64,000 nt of DNA, from NCBI RefSeq assembly GCF_007829815.1, contig NZ_VIWT01000006.1:186001-250000 (forward strand), read 5' to 3'. This document shows positions 41,237 through 49,320 of this stretch, one piece after another. This DNA comes from Kitasatospora viridis (GTDB lineage: Bacteria > Actinomycetota > Actinomycetes > Streptomycetales > Streptomycetaceae). Numbering within the stretch: the stretch's first letter is position 1; every line of letters starts with the position of its first letter. The position numbers and the translations under genes were made by a program. Below the pieces are notes generated by a model, which was given only the letters and a program-made list of their open reading frames with translations, searched no databases and was not told the DNA's origin.

Positions 41237-43014
41237 CCGGCGAGCCCGCTCAGCCCGGTCGGCACGTGCAGGTTCTTGACGGTCTTCCCGCCGCCCACGT
41301 ACATGTGCACGCCGCAGGGCAGGCACGGGTCGAAGCTGCGCACCGCCCGCATGATGTCGATGCCCTTGAACCTCTCAGGCGGGTTCTCCTCGAAGATCGG
41401 GGTGTTCTGCACCGCGTCCTCGTAGGGGCCGGGCGTGCCGTAGGTGTCGCGCACGCTGGCGTTCCACGGAGTGGGCGGGTACGGGTGGTAGTTGGCGATC
41501 TTCCCGTCCCGGATCACCATGTGGTGCGAGAGCACCCCGCGCACCGCCTCGGTGAAGCCGCAGCCGATGCTCTGGTCCGGCACCTCGAACTTCTCCCAGG
41601 TCTGGGTGCGTCCGGCCCGCACCTCACCGAGCGCCTGCTCGGCGAAGTGCAGGGCCAGCGCCGCCGCGTAGGCCTGGAAGTAGGTGCGGGCGCGGTTGCG
41701 TTCGAGCGCGTTGCTCCACTGCGGGATCTTCCACTCGAAGGTGGTCTCCGGCTTGGTGAGGGTGCGCGGCAGGTTGATCACGACGCTGTGGCCGGTGGCC
41801 TTGACGTAGCCGACGTCCACCAGTCCGGACAGCGCGGTGGACCAGAGCCGGGCGATCGGGCCGCCGCCGGTGTCCAGCGCCAGGTGCTCCTTGCCGTCGA
41901 ACCAGCGCGGCGACATCACCCAGCTGTACTTGTCGTCGAAGTCGCGCTTCTGCGGGGCCGGGATGGTGTGCTGGTTCCACGGGTGCCGGGGGTCCACGGG
42001 GTTGCCCAGCGGGTCGTGGGTGACGAACAGCTCCTGGCCCTCCCAGTCCTGGTAGTAGGAGCTGCCCAGCAGGATCCGGATGCCCAGGTTGATCTGGGTC
42101 AGGTCGTTGGTGACCAGCTTGCCGTCCACCACCACGCCGGGGGTGACGAACATCCGCCGGCCCCAGTCGGTCATGTTCCGGTAGGTGAAGTCGCAGTACT
42201 CGGGGTCGTTGAGCGAACCCCAGCAGCCCAGCAGCACCCGGCGCCGGCCGACCTCCTCGTAGCCCGGCAGGGCCTGGTAGAAGAAGTCGAACAGGTCGTC
42301 GTGCAGCGGCACGACCCGCTTCATGAACTCCACGTAGCGCATCAGCCGGCTGAGGTAGTCGGTGAACAGCTGCACCGAGGCCACTGTGCCGGTGCCGCCC
42401 GGGTAGAGCGTGGAGGGGTGCACGTGGCGCCCCTCCATCAGGCAGAACATCTCCCGGGTGTAGCGGCTGACCTGGAGCGCCTCGCGGTAGAACTCGCCCT
42501 CCAGCGGGTTGAGCGAGCGCATGATGTCGGCGATGGTCTTGAAGCCGTGCTCGCCCGCGTGCGGGGCCTCGGTCCGCTCGGCCAGCTCCAGCACGCCGGG
42601 GTTGGTCTCGCGGACCATCTTCTCGCAGTAGTCCACCCCGACCAGGTTCTCCTGGAAGATGTTGTGGTCGAACATGTACTCGGCGGCCTCGCCGAGGTTG
42701 ATGATCCACTCGCCGAGGTGTGGCGGCTTCACCCCGTAGGCCATGTTCTGCGCGTACACCGAGCAAGTCGCGTGGTTGTCACCGCAGATGCCGCAGATCC
42801 GGCTGGTGATGAAGTGCGCGTCGCGCGGGTCCTTGCCCCGCATGAAGACGCTGTAGCCGCGGAAGACCGAGGAGGTGCTGTAGCACTCCGCGACCCGCTT
42901 CTGCTTGAAGTCGATCTTCGTGTGGATGCCGAGGCTGCCCACGATCCGGGTGATCGGATCCCAGGACATCTCCATCAGGCCGTCTGCGCCAGGCCTGGCC
43001 GTGGGTGCGCTCAT
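41233..43014 (-). CDS. hhyL: [NiFe]-hydrogenase large subunit, group 1h (high-affinity)
   Basis: The catalytic subunit of an H2 oxidase, 593 residues. The N-terminal active-site motif RICGICGDNHATC gives Cys74 and Cys77. The C-terminal motif DPCLPCGVH gives Cys564 and Cys567, with His570 at the protease cut. The remaining 23 residues should be removed on maturation. The motif spelling and the operon match the actinobacterial high-affinity hydrogenases that consume atmospheric H2. No export signal, as the enzyme works on the cytoplasmic side. The gap to hhyS is 68 bases; its own ribosome site is GAAGGG. Confidence 0.96.
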   Translation of the reverse strand: MSAPTARPGADGLMEMSWDPITRIVGSLGIHTKIDFKQKRVAECYSTSSVFRGYSVFMRGKDPRDAHFITSRICGICGDNHATCSVYAQNMAYGVKPPHLGEWIINLGEAAEYMFDHNIFQENLVGVDYCEKMVRETNPGVLELAERTEAPHAGEHGFKTIADIMRSLNPLEGEFYREALQVSRYTREMFCLMEGRHVHPSTLYPGGTGTVASVQLFTDYLSRLMRYVEFMKRVVPLHDDLFDFFYQALPGYEEVGRRRVLLGCWGSLNDPEYCDFTYRNMTDWGRRMFVTPGVVVDGKLVTNDLTQINLGIRILLGSSYYQDWEGQELFVTHDPLGNPVDPRHPWNQHTIPAPQKRDFDDKYSWVMSPRWFDGKEHLALDTGGGPIARLWSTALSGLVDVGYVKATGHSVVINLPRTLTKPETTFEWKIPQWSNALERNRARTYFQAYAAALALHFAEQALGEVRAGRTQTWEKFEVPDQSIGCGFTEAVRGVLSHHMVIRDGKIANYHPYPPTPWNASVRDTYGTPGPYEDAVQNTPIFEENPPERFKGIDIMRAVRSFDPCLPCGVHMYVGGGKTVKNLHVPTGLSGLAG

Positions 43015-43082
43015 CGTCGTCCGGAGCCCTTCGGATCGTGGTGGGGTGATGGTCCGTCAACTGCCTTGTGTGCGGCGACTGG

Positions 43083-44153
43083 TCACCAAGGGGGGCGGTA
43101 GCCCGTGGTCAGCTCGTCGCCGGTGTGCCGCCACTTCGGCTCCTGGTCCACCGTCTTGAGGGTGAACGCGCGCAGCCGGCGCACGGCGGCGCCGTAGATC
43201 CCGCTGGCGGTGCTGGACACCTTGCCGCCGGGCGGCTCGTCCATGAACGGCATGAACTTGTCCGGGAAACCCGGCATGGTGCAGGCGATGCAGATGCCGC
43301 CGACGTTGGGGCAGCCGCCGATCCCGTCCATCCAACCGCGCTTGGGCACGTTGCACTTGACCACCGGGCCCCAGCAGCCCAGCTTCACCAGGCAGGTCGG
43401 CTGGCCGTACTCGGTGGCGAACTCGCCCTGCTCGTAGTAGCCGCCGCGGTCGCAGCCCTCGTGCACGGTGGCGCCGAACAGCCAGGTAGGCCGGAGCTTG
43501 TCGTCCAGCGGGATCATCGGCGCCGAACCCGCGGCCTGGTACAGCAGGTAGGTCAGGGTCTCGGCGAAGTTGTCGGGCTGGATCGGGCAGCCCGGCACGC
43601 AGACGATCGGGATGCCCGCCTTGGACTTCCAGCTCCAGCCCAGGTAGTCCGGGACGCCCATCGCACCGGTGGGGTTGCCCTCCATCGCGTGGATGCCGCC
43701 GTAGGTGGCGCAGGTGCCGATCGCCACCACCGCCAGCGCCTTGGGCGCCAGCCGGTCCAGCCACTCGCTGGTGGTGATCGGCTGCCCGGTCGCCGGGTCG
43801 TTGCCGAAGCCGCACCAGTAGCCCTCCGGCTTGATCGACTCGTTCGGGATCGAGCCCTCGACCACCAGCACGAACGGTTCGAGCTCGCCCCGGTCGGCCT
43901 TGAAGAACCACTCGATGAAGTTGTCCGCGCCCTGCACCGGCCCGCACTCGAAGTCGATCAGGGGCCAGTGCACCGCGATCGGGGGCAGCCCGGGCAGGGC
44001 CCGCAGCGCGATCTCCTCGATGCTGGGCTGGGTCGCGGCCGTCAGCGACACGGAGTCGCCGTCACAGCTGAGCCCGGCGTTGATCCAGAGGATGTGGATC
44101 GGGCTCTGCTCCGCCTCGGGAGCGGGCGCGGGGGACGTCTGCGCATCCGACAT
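43083..44153 (-). CDS. hhyS: [NiFe]-hydrogenase small subunit, group 1h
   Basis: The electron-transferring FeS subunit, 356 residues. No twin-arginine signal: after a Pro/Ala/Glu leader the fold starts at IHILWINAGLSCDGD. The proximal-cluster motif reads C30-D-G-D33, so the usual second Cys is Asp. This is the known 3Cys-1Asp coordination of the oxygen-tolerant actinobacterial enzyme. Further ligands lie in GTCATYGG, VPGCPIQPDN, HEGCDRGGYYE, GCWGP and CIACTMPGFPD. I choose ATG 44153, with GGAGG seven bases upstream; ATG 44186 adds only 11 residues. It is the first structural gene of the operon. Confidence 0.96.
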   Translation of the reverse strand: MSDAQTSPAPAPEAEQSPIHILWINAGLSCDGDSVSLTAATQPSIEEIALRALPGLPPIAVHWPLIDFECGPVQGADNFIEWFFKADRGELEPFVLVVEGSIPNESIKPEGYWCGFGNDPATGQPITTSEWLDRLAPKALAVVAIGTCATYGGIHAMEGNPTGAMGVPDYLGWSWKSKAGIPIVCVPGCPIQPDNFAETLTYLLYQAAGSAPMIPLDDKLRPTWLFGATVHEGCDRGGYYEQGEFATEYGQPTCLVKLGCWGPVVKCNVPKRGWMDGIGGCPNVGGICIACTMPGFPDKFMPFMDEPPGGKVSSTASGIYGAAVRRLRAFTLKTVDQEPKWRHTGDELTTGYRPPW

Positions 44154-44191
44154 GGGATGCCTCCAGGGTGTGGGCGGTGGCGACACCAGAA

Positions 44192-44213
44192 AACGGCGTC
44201 ACTGCCGTTGATA
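44192..44213 (-). promoter_or_regulatory. Candidate hydrogenase promoter -10 with adjoining inverted repeat
   Basis: On the minus strand TATCAA (44213-44208) could be the -10 of the hydrogenase operon. Immediately downstream, AACGGC and GCCGTT (plus-strand 44192-44197 and 44204-44209) form a perfect 6-bp inverted repeat around six bases, across the expected transcription start, about 40 bases before the hhyS ATG. This is a natural place for a repressor or for the neighbouring LuxR-type protein. No clear -35 was found. Confidence 0.35.
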
Positions 44214-44311
44214 GCGCACGCCACGCCGTGTCGGCTGGCCCAGCGCGGCCAGCCGGGTGAGCGGCGCGCGCCGGGGGAGTGGGACGTCGGAGGCGGCCGT
44301 CCCCCTCGGGA

Positions 44312-44977
44312 TCAGCGCGGAATGCCCAGCTCACCGGCGCGCAGGCCGGCCTGGAAGCGGGAGCCGGCCTCCAGCGCGTCCATCAGCTCGGCGACCCGTC
44401 GGCGGTAGGTGCGCAGCGAGAGGCCGAGGCGCTTGGCCGCGGCGGCGTCGGTGAGGCCGGCGGAGAGCGCCCGCAGGACGCTGCGGCCGTCCTCGTCCAG
44501 TTGCGGGACCTCGTCGCGCAGGTAGTCCTCCAGGTCGGCGGCGGTGTCCCAGACCGCCTCGAAGAGCGAGCGGACGCCCTCCACCAGGAGCGGCGAGGTG
44601 GTCACGGTGTACTCGCGGCCGGCGGGGGTGTGCTCCCCGGCCAGGATCATCACCCGACGGTCGATCAGGATCGTCTCGTGCGGCAGCCGCGAAGCGCTGA
44701 TCCGCACCTGGGCGCCCAGGCCGCGCACCCGGCGCAGGTGCGCGCGGTCCTCCTCGTCGGCCAGCGCGACCGGGCTGAGCAGCTTGCGGGTGCTGAGGCT
44801 CCCCGTGCCCGCGGCCTGCACCTGGCGGCCGACCGCGGCCCGGGCCTGCGGCTGCGACCAGGTCCGCAGGTCCCGCGCGGCGCAGGCGAATTCGGTGCGC
44901 ACCGAGGCGAAGAGGTGGCCGGCCCGGGCCATCAGCTCCGCGTCGCCGCGGACGGAGAACACTTCTTCCTTCTGCAT
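44312..44977 (-). CDS. LuxR-type helix-turn-helix regulator upstream of the hydrogenase operon
   Basis: A 221-residue regulator. The N-terminal 150 residues are a helical and mixed sensor-like region without known motifs (SRLPHETILIDRRVMILAGE, YTVTTSPLLVEGVRSLFEAVW). The last 65 residues form a LuxR-type helix-turn-helix (VLRALSAGLTDAAAAKRLGL, SLRTYRRRVAELMDAL). I use ATG 44977; the longer frame to 45226 runs into the divergent gene. It lies 158 bases before hhyS on the same strand and is divergent from an aldo/keto reductase. It could control either; neither is proven. Confidence 0.85.
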   Translation of the reverse strand: MQKEEVFSVRGDAELMARAGHLFASVRTEFACAARDLRTWSQPQARAAVGRQVQAAGTGSLSTRKLLSPVALADEEDRAHLRRVRGLGAQVRISASRLPHETILIDRRVMILAGEHTPAGREYTVTTSPLLVEGVRSLFEAVWDTAADLEDYLRDEVPQLDEDGRSVLRALSAGLTDAAAAKRLGLSLRTYRRRVAELMDALEAGSRFQAGLRAGELGIPR

Positions 44978-45044
44978 CCCGCCAGTCTGGCAGCAAGTGG
45001 CCAGCTGCTCGCCGGCCCCCGGCGGTCGCGGACACCATGGACCC

Positions 45045-45902
45045 ATGACGATCTCGAACTCCTCTCCCACGACCTTCCCGCTCGGCGGCGACCTGACCGT
45101 CAACCGGCTCGGCTTCGGCGCGATGCGGTTGGCGATGAGCACCTTTGACGGTCCGACACGGGCGCCGGAGACCGGCATCGCGGTGCTGCGGCGCGCCGTC
45201 GAGCTCGGCGTGGACCACATCGACACGGCCGGCTTCTACGGGCGCGGCGAGGTGCGGGCCAACGAGCTGATCCGCACCGCCCTGGCGCCCTACCGGGACG
45301 GCCTGGTGATCGCCACCAAGGTGGGCCCGCTGCGCGGCCCGGACGGCGTGCCGAGCGGGGAGGCGACGCCGGGTCAACTGCGCGCCCTGGTCGAGGCCGA
45401 CCTGCGCGACCTCAGGCTGGACCGGCTCGACCTGGTCTACCTGCGGGTCGGCGGCATGGGCCCGGTGGGCGGCACGTCGATCGCCGAACGCTTCGCGGTG
45501 CTGGCCGAGTTGCGCGCCGAAGGGCTGATCCGCCACCTGGGCGTCAGCAACGTGGACGCCGCCCAGCTCGCCGAGGCCCGGGCGATCGCGCCCGTCGCCG
45601 CCGTGCAGAACCGCCAGGGCGCCGACACCGGCCTGCTGACGGAGTGCGAGCGGGCCGGCATCGCCTTCGTGCCGTACTTCCCGATCGGCGGCGGCGGTGA
45701 CCCGCTGGACACCGAGCGCCTGGGCAAGGTCGCGGCCCGGCACGGCGCCACCGCCGCGCAGGTCGCGCTCGCCGCGCTGCTGGCGAGCTCCCCGGCGGTG
45801 CTGGCGATCCCGGGCACCGGGTCGCTCGACCACCTGGCCGAGAACCAGGCGGCCGGCGACCTCGTGCTCACCGAGCAGGACCTGGCCGAGCTGCGGGGCT
45901 GA
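45045..45902 (+). CDS. Aldo/keto reductase
   Basis: An NADPH-dependent TIM-barrel reductase of 285 residues. VNRLGFGAMRLA at the first strand, DHIDTAGFYGRGE (catalytic Asp and Tyr), VIATKVGPL (catalytic Lys) and LGVSNVDAAQLAEA are family marks. The fourth tetrad residue, normally His in a D-x-x-x-x-H segment, is replaced: the segment reads LDLVYLRVGG with Arg. The C-terminal cofactor loop IPGTGSLDHLAENQAA is intact. It is divergent from the LuxR-type regulator. Substrate unknown. Confidence 0.9.
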   Translation: MTISNSSPTTFPLGGDLTVNRLGFGAMRLAMSTFDGPTRAPETGIAVLRRAVELGVDHIDTAGFYGRGEVRANELIRTALAPYRDGLVIATKVGPLRGPDGVPSGEATPGQLRALVEADLRDLRLDRLDLVYLRVGGMGPVGGTSIAERFAVLAELRAEGLIRHLGVSNVDAAQLAEARAIAPVAAVQNRQGADTGLLTECERAGIAFVPYFPIGGGGDPLDTERLGKVAARHGATAAQVALAALLASSPAVLAIPGTGSLDHLAENQAAGDLVLTEQDLAELRG

Positions 45903-46032
45903 GGTGGCCGGCCGGTCGGTCGTCCCCCGTGGAGATCCCCGGGACCGGGTTGCTGACGGACCGCCAGGGGCCCCGACCGACAGAATGCACCCGAACGGCC
46001 GAAGCGGGCGAACCCGGCCGCGCGGGAGGCTG

Positions 46033-46066
46033 GACGGGTCGGCATCCTCCCCGGACCCGACCCGTC
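46033..46066. terminator. Hairpin 1 between convergent aldo/keto reductase and ABC permease genes
   Basis: A perfect 10-bp stem (46033-46042 with 46057-46066) and a 14-base loop lie in the 224-base convergent gap. It is one of two consecutive hairpins. The rest of the gap holds no gene that I can support. Confidence 0.6.
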
Positions 46067-46070
46067 GGCT

Positions 46071-46107
46071 GCCGGCGCCCGCCCACCTCCCCCCGGCGGG
46101 TGCCGGC
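46071..46107 (-). terminator. Hairpin 2, terminator for the ABC-2 transporter operon
   Basis: A 13-bp stem with one G-T wobble (46071-46083 with 46095-46107) and an 11-base loop, 20 bases past the permease stop. Confidence 0.7.
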
Positions 46108-46126
46108 ACCGAACTGGCCCGGGCGG

Positions 46127-46987
46127 CTACTGGTCCCGCTGGTGCACCGTGGTCATGGCGAGCACCACCCCCACCGCCGACCAGACCGCGTACACCGTCC
46201 AGGCGCCGCCGAGCGTCGACGGGAACGGGGTGCCGGCGACATGCTCGGGCAACAGCAGCCGGCTCCACGCGTTGTACGGCAGCGCGTTGCCGACCACCGC
46301 ACCCCAGTAGGTGTCGTCGTGGGCGAACAGCGGGATCAGTTCCAGCAGCAGGAACAGCGTCACCATGGTCGCGACGCTGTGCCGCACCACCGCGCCGAGC
46401 GCCAGCCCGACCAGCGCGCCGACCGGCGCGAGCAACGCGGAGGCCACCACCAGTCGCAGCGCGCCCGGGTGGTTGATCGGGACGCCGCCGTACTTCCCGG
46501 CCAGCATCGCCTCGTCCAGCCAGAACGAGACCGCCGCCAGCAGCGCGCCGAACCCGCCCGCGACCGCGGTGGTCAGCACCACCTTGGCGGCCACCACCTC
46601 GCGGCGGGCCGGCGCCGCCGTGAAGGTGGTCCGCAGCAGGCCGGTGGTCTGCTCGCTGAGGATCGCGATCGCCCCCACCGCGCTCATCGCCAGCAGCAGC
46701 AGGCTCGCGGACGGCCGGGAGAAGGCGTCGTGCAGGGCCCCGAACTTCGCGTAGTAGGCCTGCTGACTCAGCGTCAGGGTGGCCCAGTCGGCGCGGGAGG
46801 TGCGCGCGCCGTTGGCGTTCATGCCGATCACGGTCAGCGCGGTGAGCAGGAAGAACCACGGGATCGACCGCAGCGAGCGCAGCTTGATCCACTCCGCCGC
46901 CAGCAGGTCGGTGAACCTGGCCGGCGGCTCGGCGGCCGACCGCTCGCTCCTGCCCGCCCGGGGCCGGGTGTCCGTCTGGCTGGTCAT
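46127..46987 (-). CDS. ABC-2 type transporter permease
   Basis: A membrane protein of 286 residues with six hydrophobic helices after a charged cytoplasmic start. LLAAEWIKLRSLRS before the first helix and TTGLLRTTFTAAPARREVVAAK between helices are the conserved signatures of actinobacterial ABC-2 exporters of drugs or peptides. The start ATG overlaps the stop of the ATPase gene (ATGA). Transcription is divergent from a two-component system, which probably controls it. Confidence 0.92.
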   Translation of the reverse strand: MTSQTDTRPRAGRSERSAAEPPARFTDLLAAEWIKLRSLRSIPWFFLLTALTVIGMNANGARTSRADWATLTLSQQAYYAKFGALHDAFSRPSASLLLLAMSAVGAIAILSEQTTGLLRTTFTAAPARREVVAAKVVLTTAVAGGFGALLAAVSFWLDEAMLAGKYGGVPINHPGALRLVVASALLAPVGALVGLALGAVVRHSVATMVTLFLLLELIPLFAHDDTYWGAVVGNALPYNAWSRLLLPEHVAGTPFPSTLGGAWTVYAVWSAVGVVLAMTTVHQRDQ

Positions 46988-47895
46988 GCGCCCGCTCCTG
47001 CCGCGTACTCGATACTGCTTCCGGTCAGTTCCATGAAGGCCTGTTCCAACGAGCCGGTCCGGGTGGCCAGTTCGTGGAGCAGGATGCCGCGCTCGGCGGC
47101 CGCCCGGGCGATCTCCACCGCGTCGAGCGCCGTCACCCTGAGCAGCCCGTCGGGCGACTGGACCACCTGCGCGCCCGCGGCGGTCAGGACGGCCACCAGG
47201 CCGGACGGATCGTCCGCCCGGACCTCGACGCACTGCCGGGAGCCGCGGGCCGCGAACTGCGCCACCGTCTCGTCCGCGAGCAGCCGGCCGCGCCCGACCA
47301 CGATCAGGCGGTCGGCGGTGTGCTCCATCTCGCCCATCAGGTGGCTGCTCACGAAGACCGTGCGGCCCTCGGCGGCCAGCCGCCGGAACAGCCCGCGGAC
47401 GAAGAGCACGCCCTCCGGGTCCAGCCCGTTCAACGGCTCGTCGAAGAGCAGCACCGGCGGATCACCGAGCAGCGCCCCGGCGATCCCCAGGCGCTGGCGC
47501 ATGCCCAGCGAGTAGCCGCCGATCCGGCGGTCGGCGGCGCCGGCCAGCCCGACCTCGTTCAGCACCTCCGTCACCCGGCCGACCGCGATCGCGTTGCTGC
47601 GGGCCAGGAAGCGCAGGTGGTCGCGGGCGGTCCGGCCGCCGTGCACGTCGCCCGCGTCGAGCAGCGCGCCGACCTGGCGCAGCGCCCGGCGCAGGCTCCG
47701 GCAGTCCCGCCCGGCGACCGTCGCCGTGCCGCTGGTGGGGGCGTGCAGCCCGAGCAGCATCCGCAGGGTGGTGCTCTTGCCCGCGCCGTTGGGGCCTAGG
47801 AAGCCGGTGACGTGGCCGGCCCGCACGGTGAAGGAGAGGTCGCTGACGGCGGCGACGCGGCCGTAGCGCTTGGTGAGGTGGTTGATTTCGATCAC
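46984..47895 (-). CDS. ABC transporter ATP-binding protein (drug/peptide exporter type)
   Basis: A 303-residue ATPase partner of the ABC-2 permease. Walker A GPNGAGKST (about residues 35-43), signature YSLGMRQRLGIA, Walker B PVLLFDEPLNGLDP and switch His in FVSSHLMGEMEH are complete. The C-terminal 80 residues are the usual CcmA/DrrA-like extension. I use GTG 47895; a further in-frame GTG lies nine bases upstream and neither has a strong ribosome site. The pair probably exports an antimicrobial or envelope-active compound. Confidence 0.92.
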   Translation of the reverse strand: MIEINHLTKRYGRVAAVSDLSFTVRAGHVTGFLGPNGAGKSTTLRMLLGLHAPTSGTATVAGRDCRSLRRALRQVGALLDAGDVHGGRTARDHLRFLARSNAIAVGRVTEVLNEVGLAGAADRRIGGYSLGMRQRLGIAGALLGDPPVLLFDEPLNGLDPEGVLFVRGLFRRLAAEGRTVFVSSHLMGEMEHTADRLIVVGRGRLLADETVAQFAARGSRQCVEVRADDPSGLVAVLTAAGAQVVQSPDGLLRVTALDAVEIARAAAERGILLHELATRTGSLEQAFMELTGSSIEYAAGAGA

Positions 47896-48018
47896 GGGAT
47901 CCACGGTGCCGCGACCGGCCCGCCCGGCACATCGGCCGACGGATGACACCGACGGCTGATCCTGCGTCAACCATGGGATGACTACTGCGGAGGACTGCGC
48001 TGACCGGGCGTCAGTCGC

Positions 48019-48024
48019 TACGCT
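48019..48024 (+). promoter_or_regulatory. Likely -10 box for a leaderless histidine kinase transcript
   Basis: TACGCT ends six bases before the ATG of the histidine kinase gene and no ribosome site is present, consistent with leaderless transcription. The gap of 135 bases to the divergent ABC operon also has GTCA/TGAC arms around 47967-47983 that could bind the response regulator. Confidence 0.35.
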
Positions 48025-48030
48025 CGCGGC

Positions 48031-49320
48031 ATGTGGATCTCCCGGGCACGTCCCGCCTACCTCGCCCGCGTGTCGCCGGGCAGCTGGATGGTGCTGCTCT
48101 GGTTCGCGGTCACGGCGTACACGGTCTTCGAGCAGACCCAGACCCGGCACGGGATCTCCGTCCTCACGCTGCCGTTCGGCGACAAGGTGAACGAGGTCGT
48201 CGCGGTCCTGGCCGTGCTCGCGGCCGGCCGCCGTCGCCGTCGGCCCCTGACGGCGCTCGCCCTGCTGCTGTTCGGGACGGTGCTGTCGGTGATGGCGATG
48301 GCCGTCGCCGACATCCCGCTGCTGCAGTACCTCGTGGTGGACGTGGCGCTCTGCTACCTCGCGGCGACCCGGCCGGCCCGGACCTCGGTCACCGCCGGGG
48401 CCCTCGCGCTCGGCACCCTGCTGGGCTACTCGGGGCTGCGGGCGCTCTCCGGCATGCCCGACTACGGCAGCACCACGGTGACGGCGGCGCTGGCCACGGT
48501 CATCGCCTGGTTGATCGGGCACGCCGTCCGGCAGGACCACCGGCACTCCGAGGCGCTGCGCGAGAAGGCGACCGAGCAGGCGATCACCTCGGAACGGCTG
48601 CGCATCGCCCGGGAGTTGCACGACCTGGTGGCCCACAACATCGGGATCGTGGCGCTGCAGGCCGGCGCCGCGCGCCGGGTCTTCGACACCCAGCCGGTCC
48701 GCGCCAAGGCCGCCCTCGGGGAGGTGGAGACGGCCGGCCGGGAGACGCTGGCCGGCCTGCGCCGACTCCTGGGTGCGCTGCGCGAGGCGGACTCCGCCGA
48801 AGCCGCCAATCCCACCGAAGCCGCCGACCTCGCCGACGAGCAGTCGGCGCCGATGCCCGGCCTGGACGACCTCGCCGGCCTGGCCGCGACCACCAGTGCG
48901 GCCGGGGTGCGGGTGGAGCTGGCCTGGTCCGGCCCGCGCCGGCGGCTGCCGCCGGAGATCGAGCTGTCGGCCTACCGGATCGTCCAGGAGGCGGTGACCA
49001 ACGTGACCCGGCACGCCGAGGTGCGGTCCTGCCGGGTCTCGGTCCACTACGAGGAGGCGGAGTTGACCGTCGGCGTGGTCAACCCCGGGCCGGCGGCCAC
49101 CGGAACCGGCTCCCGGGGGAGCGGGGGCGGCCCGGTCGCCGGCCACGGGTACGGCATCGTCGGGATGCGGGAGCGGGTCGGGCTGCTGCACGGGGAGCTC
49201 CGGGTCGGACCGCTGCCCGACGGCGGTTTCCGGGTGAGCGCCCGGCTGCCGCTGCCCCCGGAGGCGGCGCGCACCAGCCGCCCGAGCGAACCGCGCCCCG
49301 TCCTGGAGGCGACCCGATGA
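48031..49320 (+). CDS. Sensor histidine kinase (NarL-partner, HisKA_3 type)
   Basis: A membrane-bound sensor of 429 residues. About five helices in residues 15-165 with almost no extracellular loop suggest sensing within the membrane. The dimerisation motif RIARELHDLVAHNIG holds the phosphoacceptor His197. The ATPase domain follows, with EAVTNVTRHAEV (N box) and HGYGIVGMRERV (G box). Such kinases next to ABC-2 exporters usually detect cell-envelope antibiotics. Its stop overlaps the regulator start (ATGA). Confidence 0.94.
   Translation: MWISRARPAYLARVSPGSWMVLLWFAVTAYTVFEQTQTRHGISVLTLPFGDKVNEVVAVLAVLAAGRRRRRPLTALALLLFGTVLSVMAMAVADIPLLQYLVVDVALCYLAATRPARTSVTAGALALGTLLGYSGLRALSGMPDYGSTTVTAALATVIAWLIGHAVRQDHRHSEALREKATEQAITSERLRIARELHDLVAHNIGIVALQAGAARRVFDTQPVRAKAALGEVETAGRETLAGLRRLLGALREADSAEAANPTEAADLADEQSAPMPGLDDLAGLAATTSAAGVRVELAWSGPRRRLPPEIELSAYRIVQEAVTNVTRHAEVRSCRVSVHYEEAELTVGVVNPGPAATGTGSRGSGGGPVAGHGYGIVGMRERVGLLHGELRVGPLPDGGFRVSARLPLPPEAARTSRPSEPRPVLEATR

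Noticed and set aside
44064..44153. Twin-arginine export signal on the hydrogenase small subunit
   Set aside because: The N-terminus is Pro/Ala/Glu-rich without an RR motif or hydrophobic stretch; group 1h enzymes are not exported.
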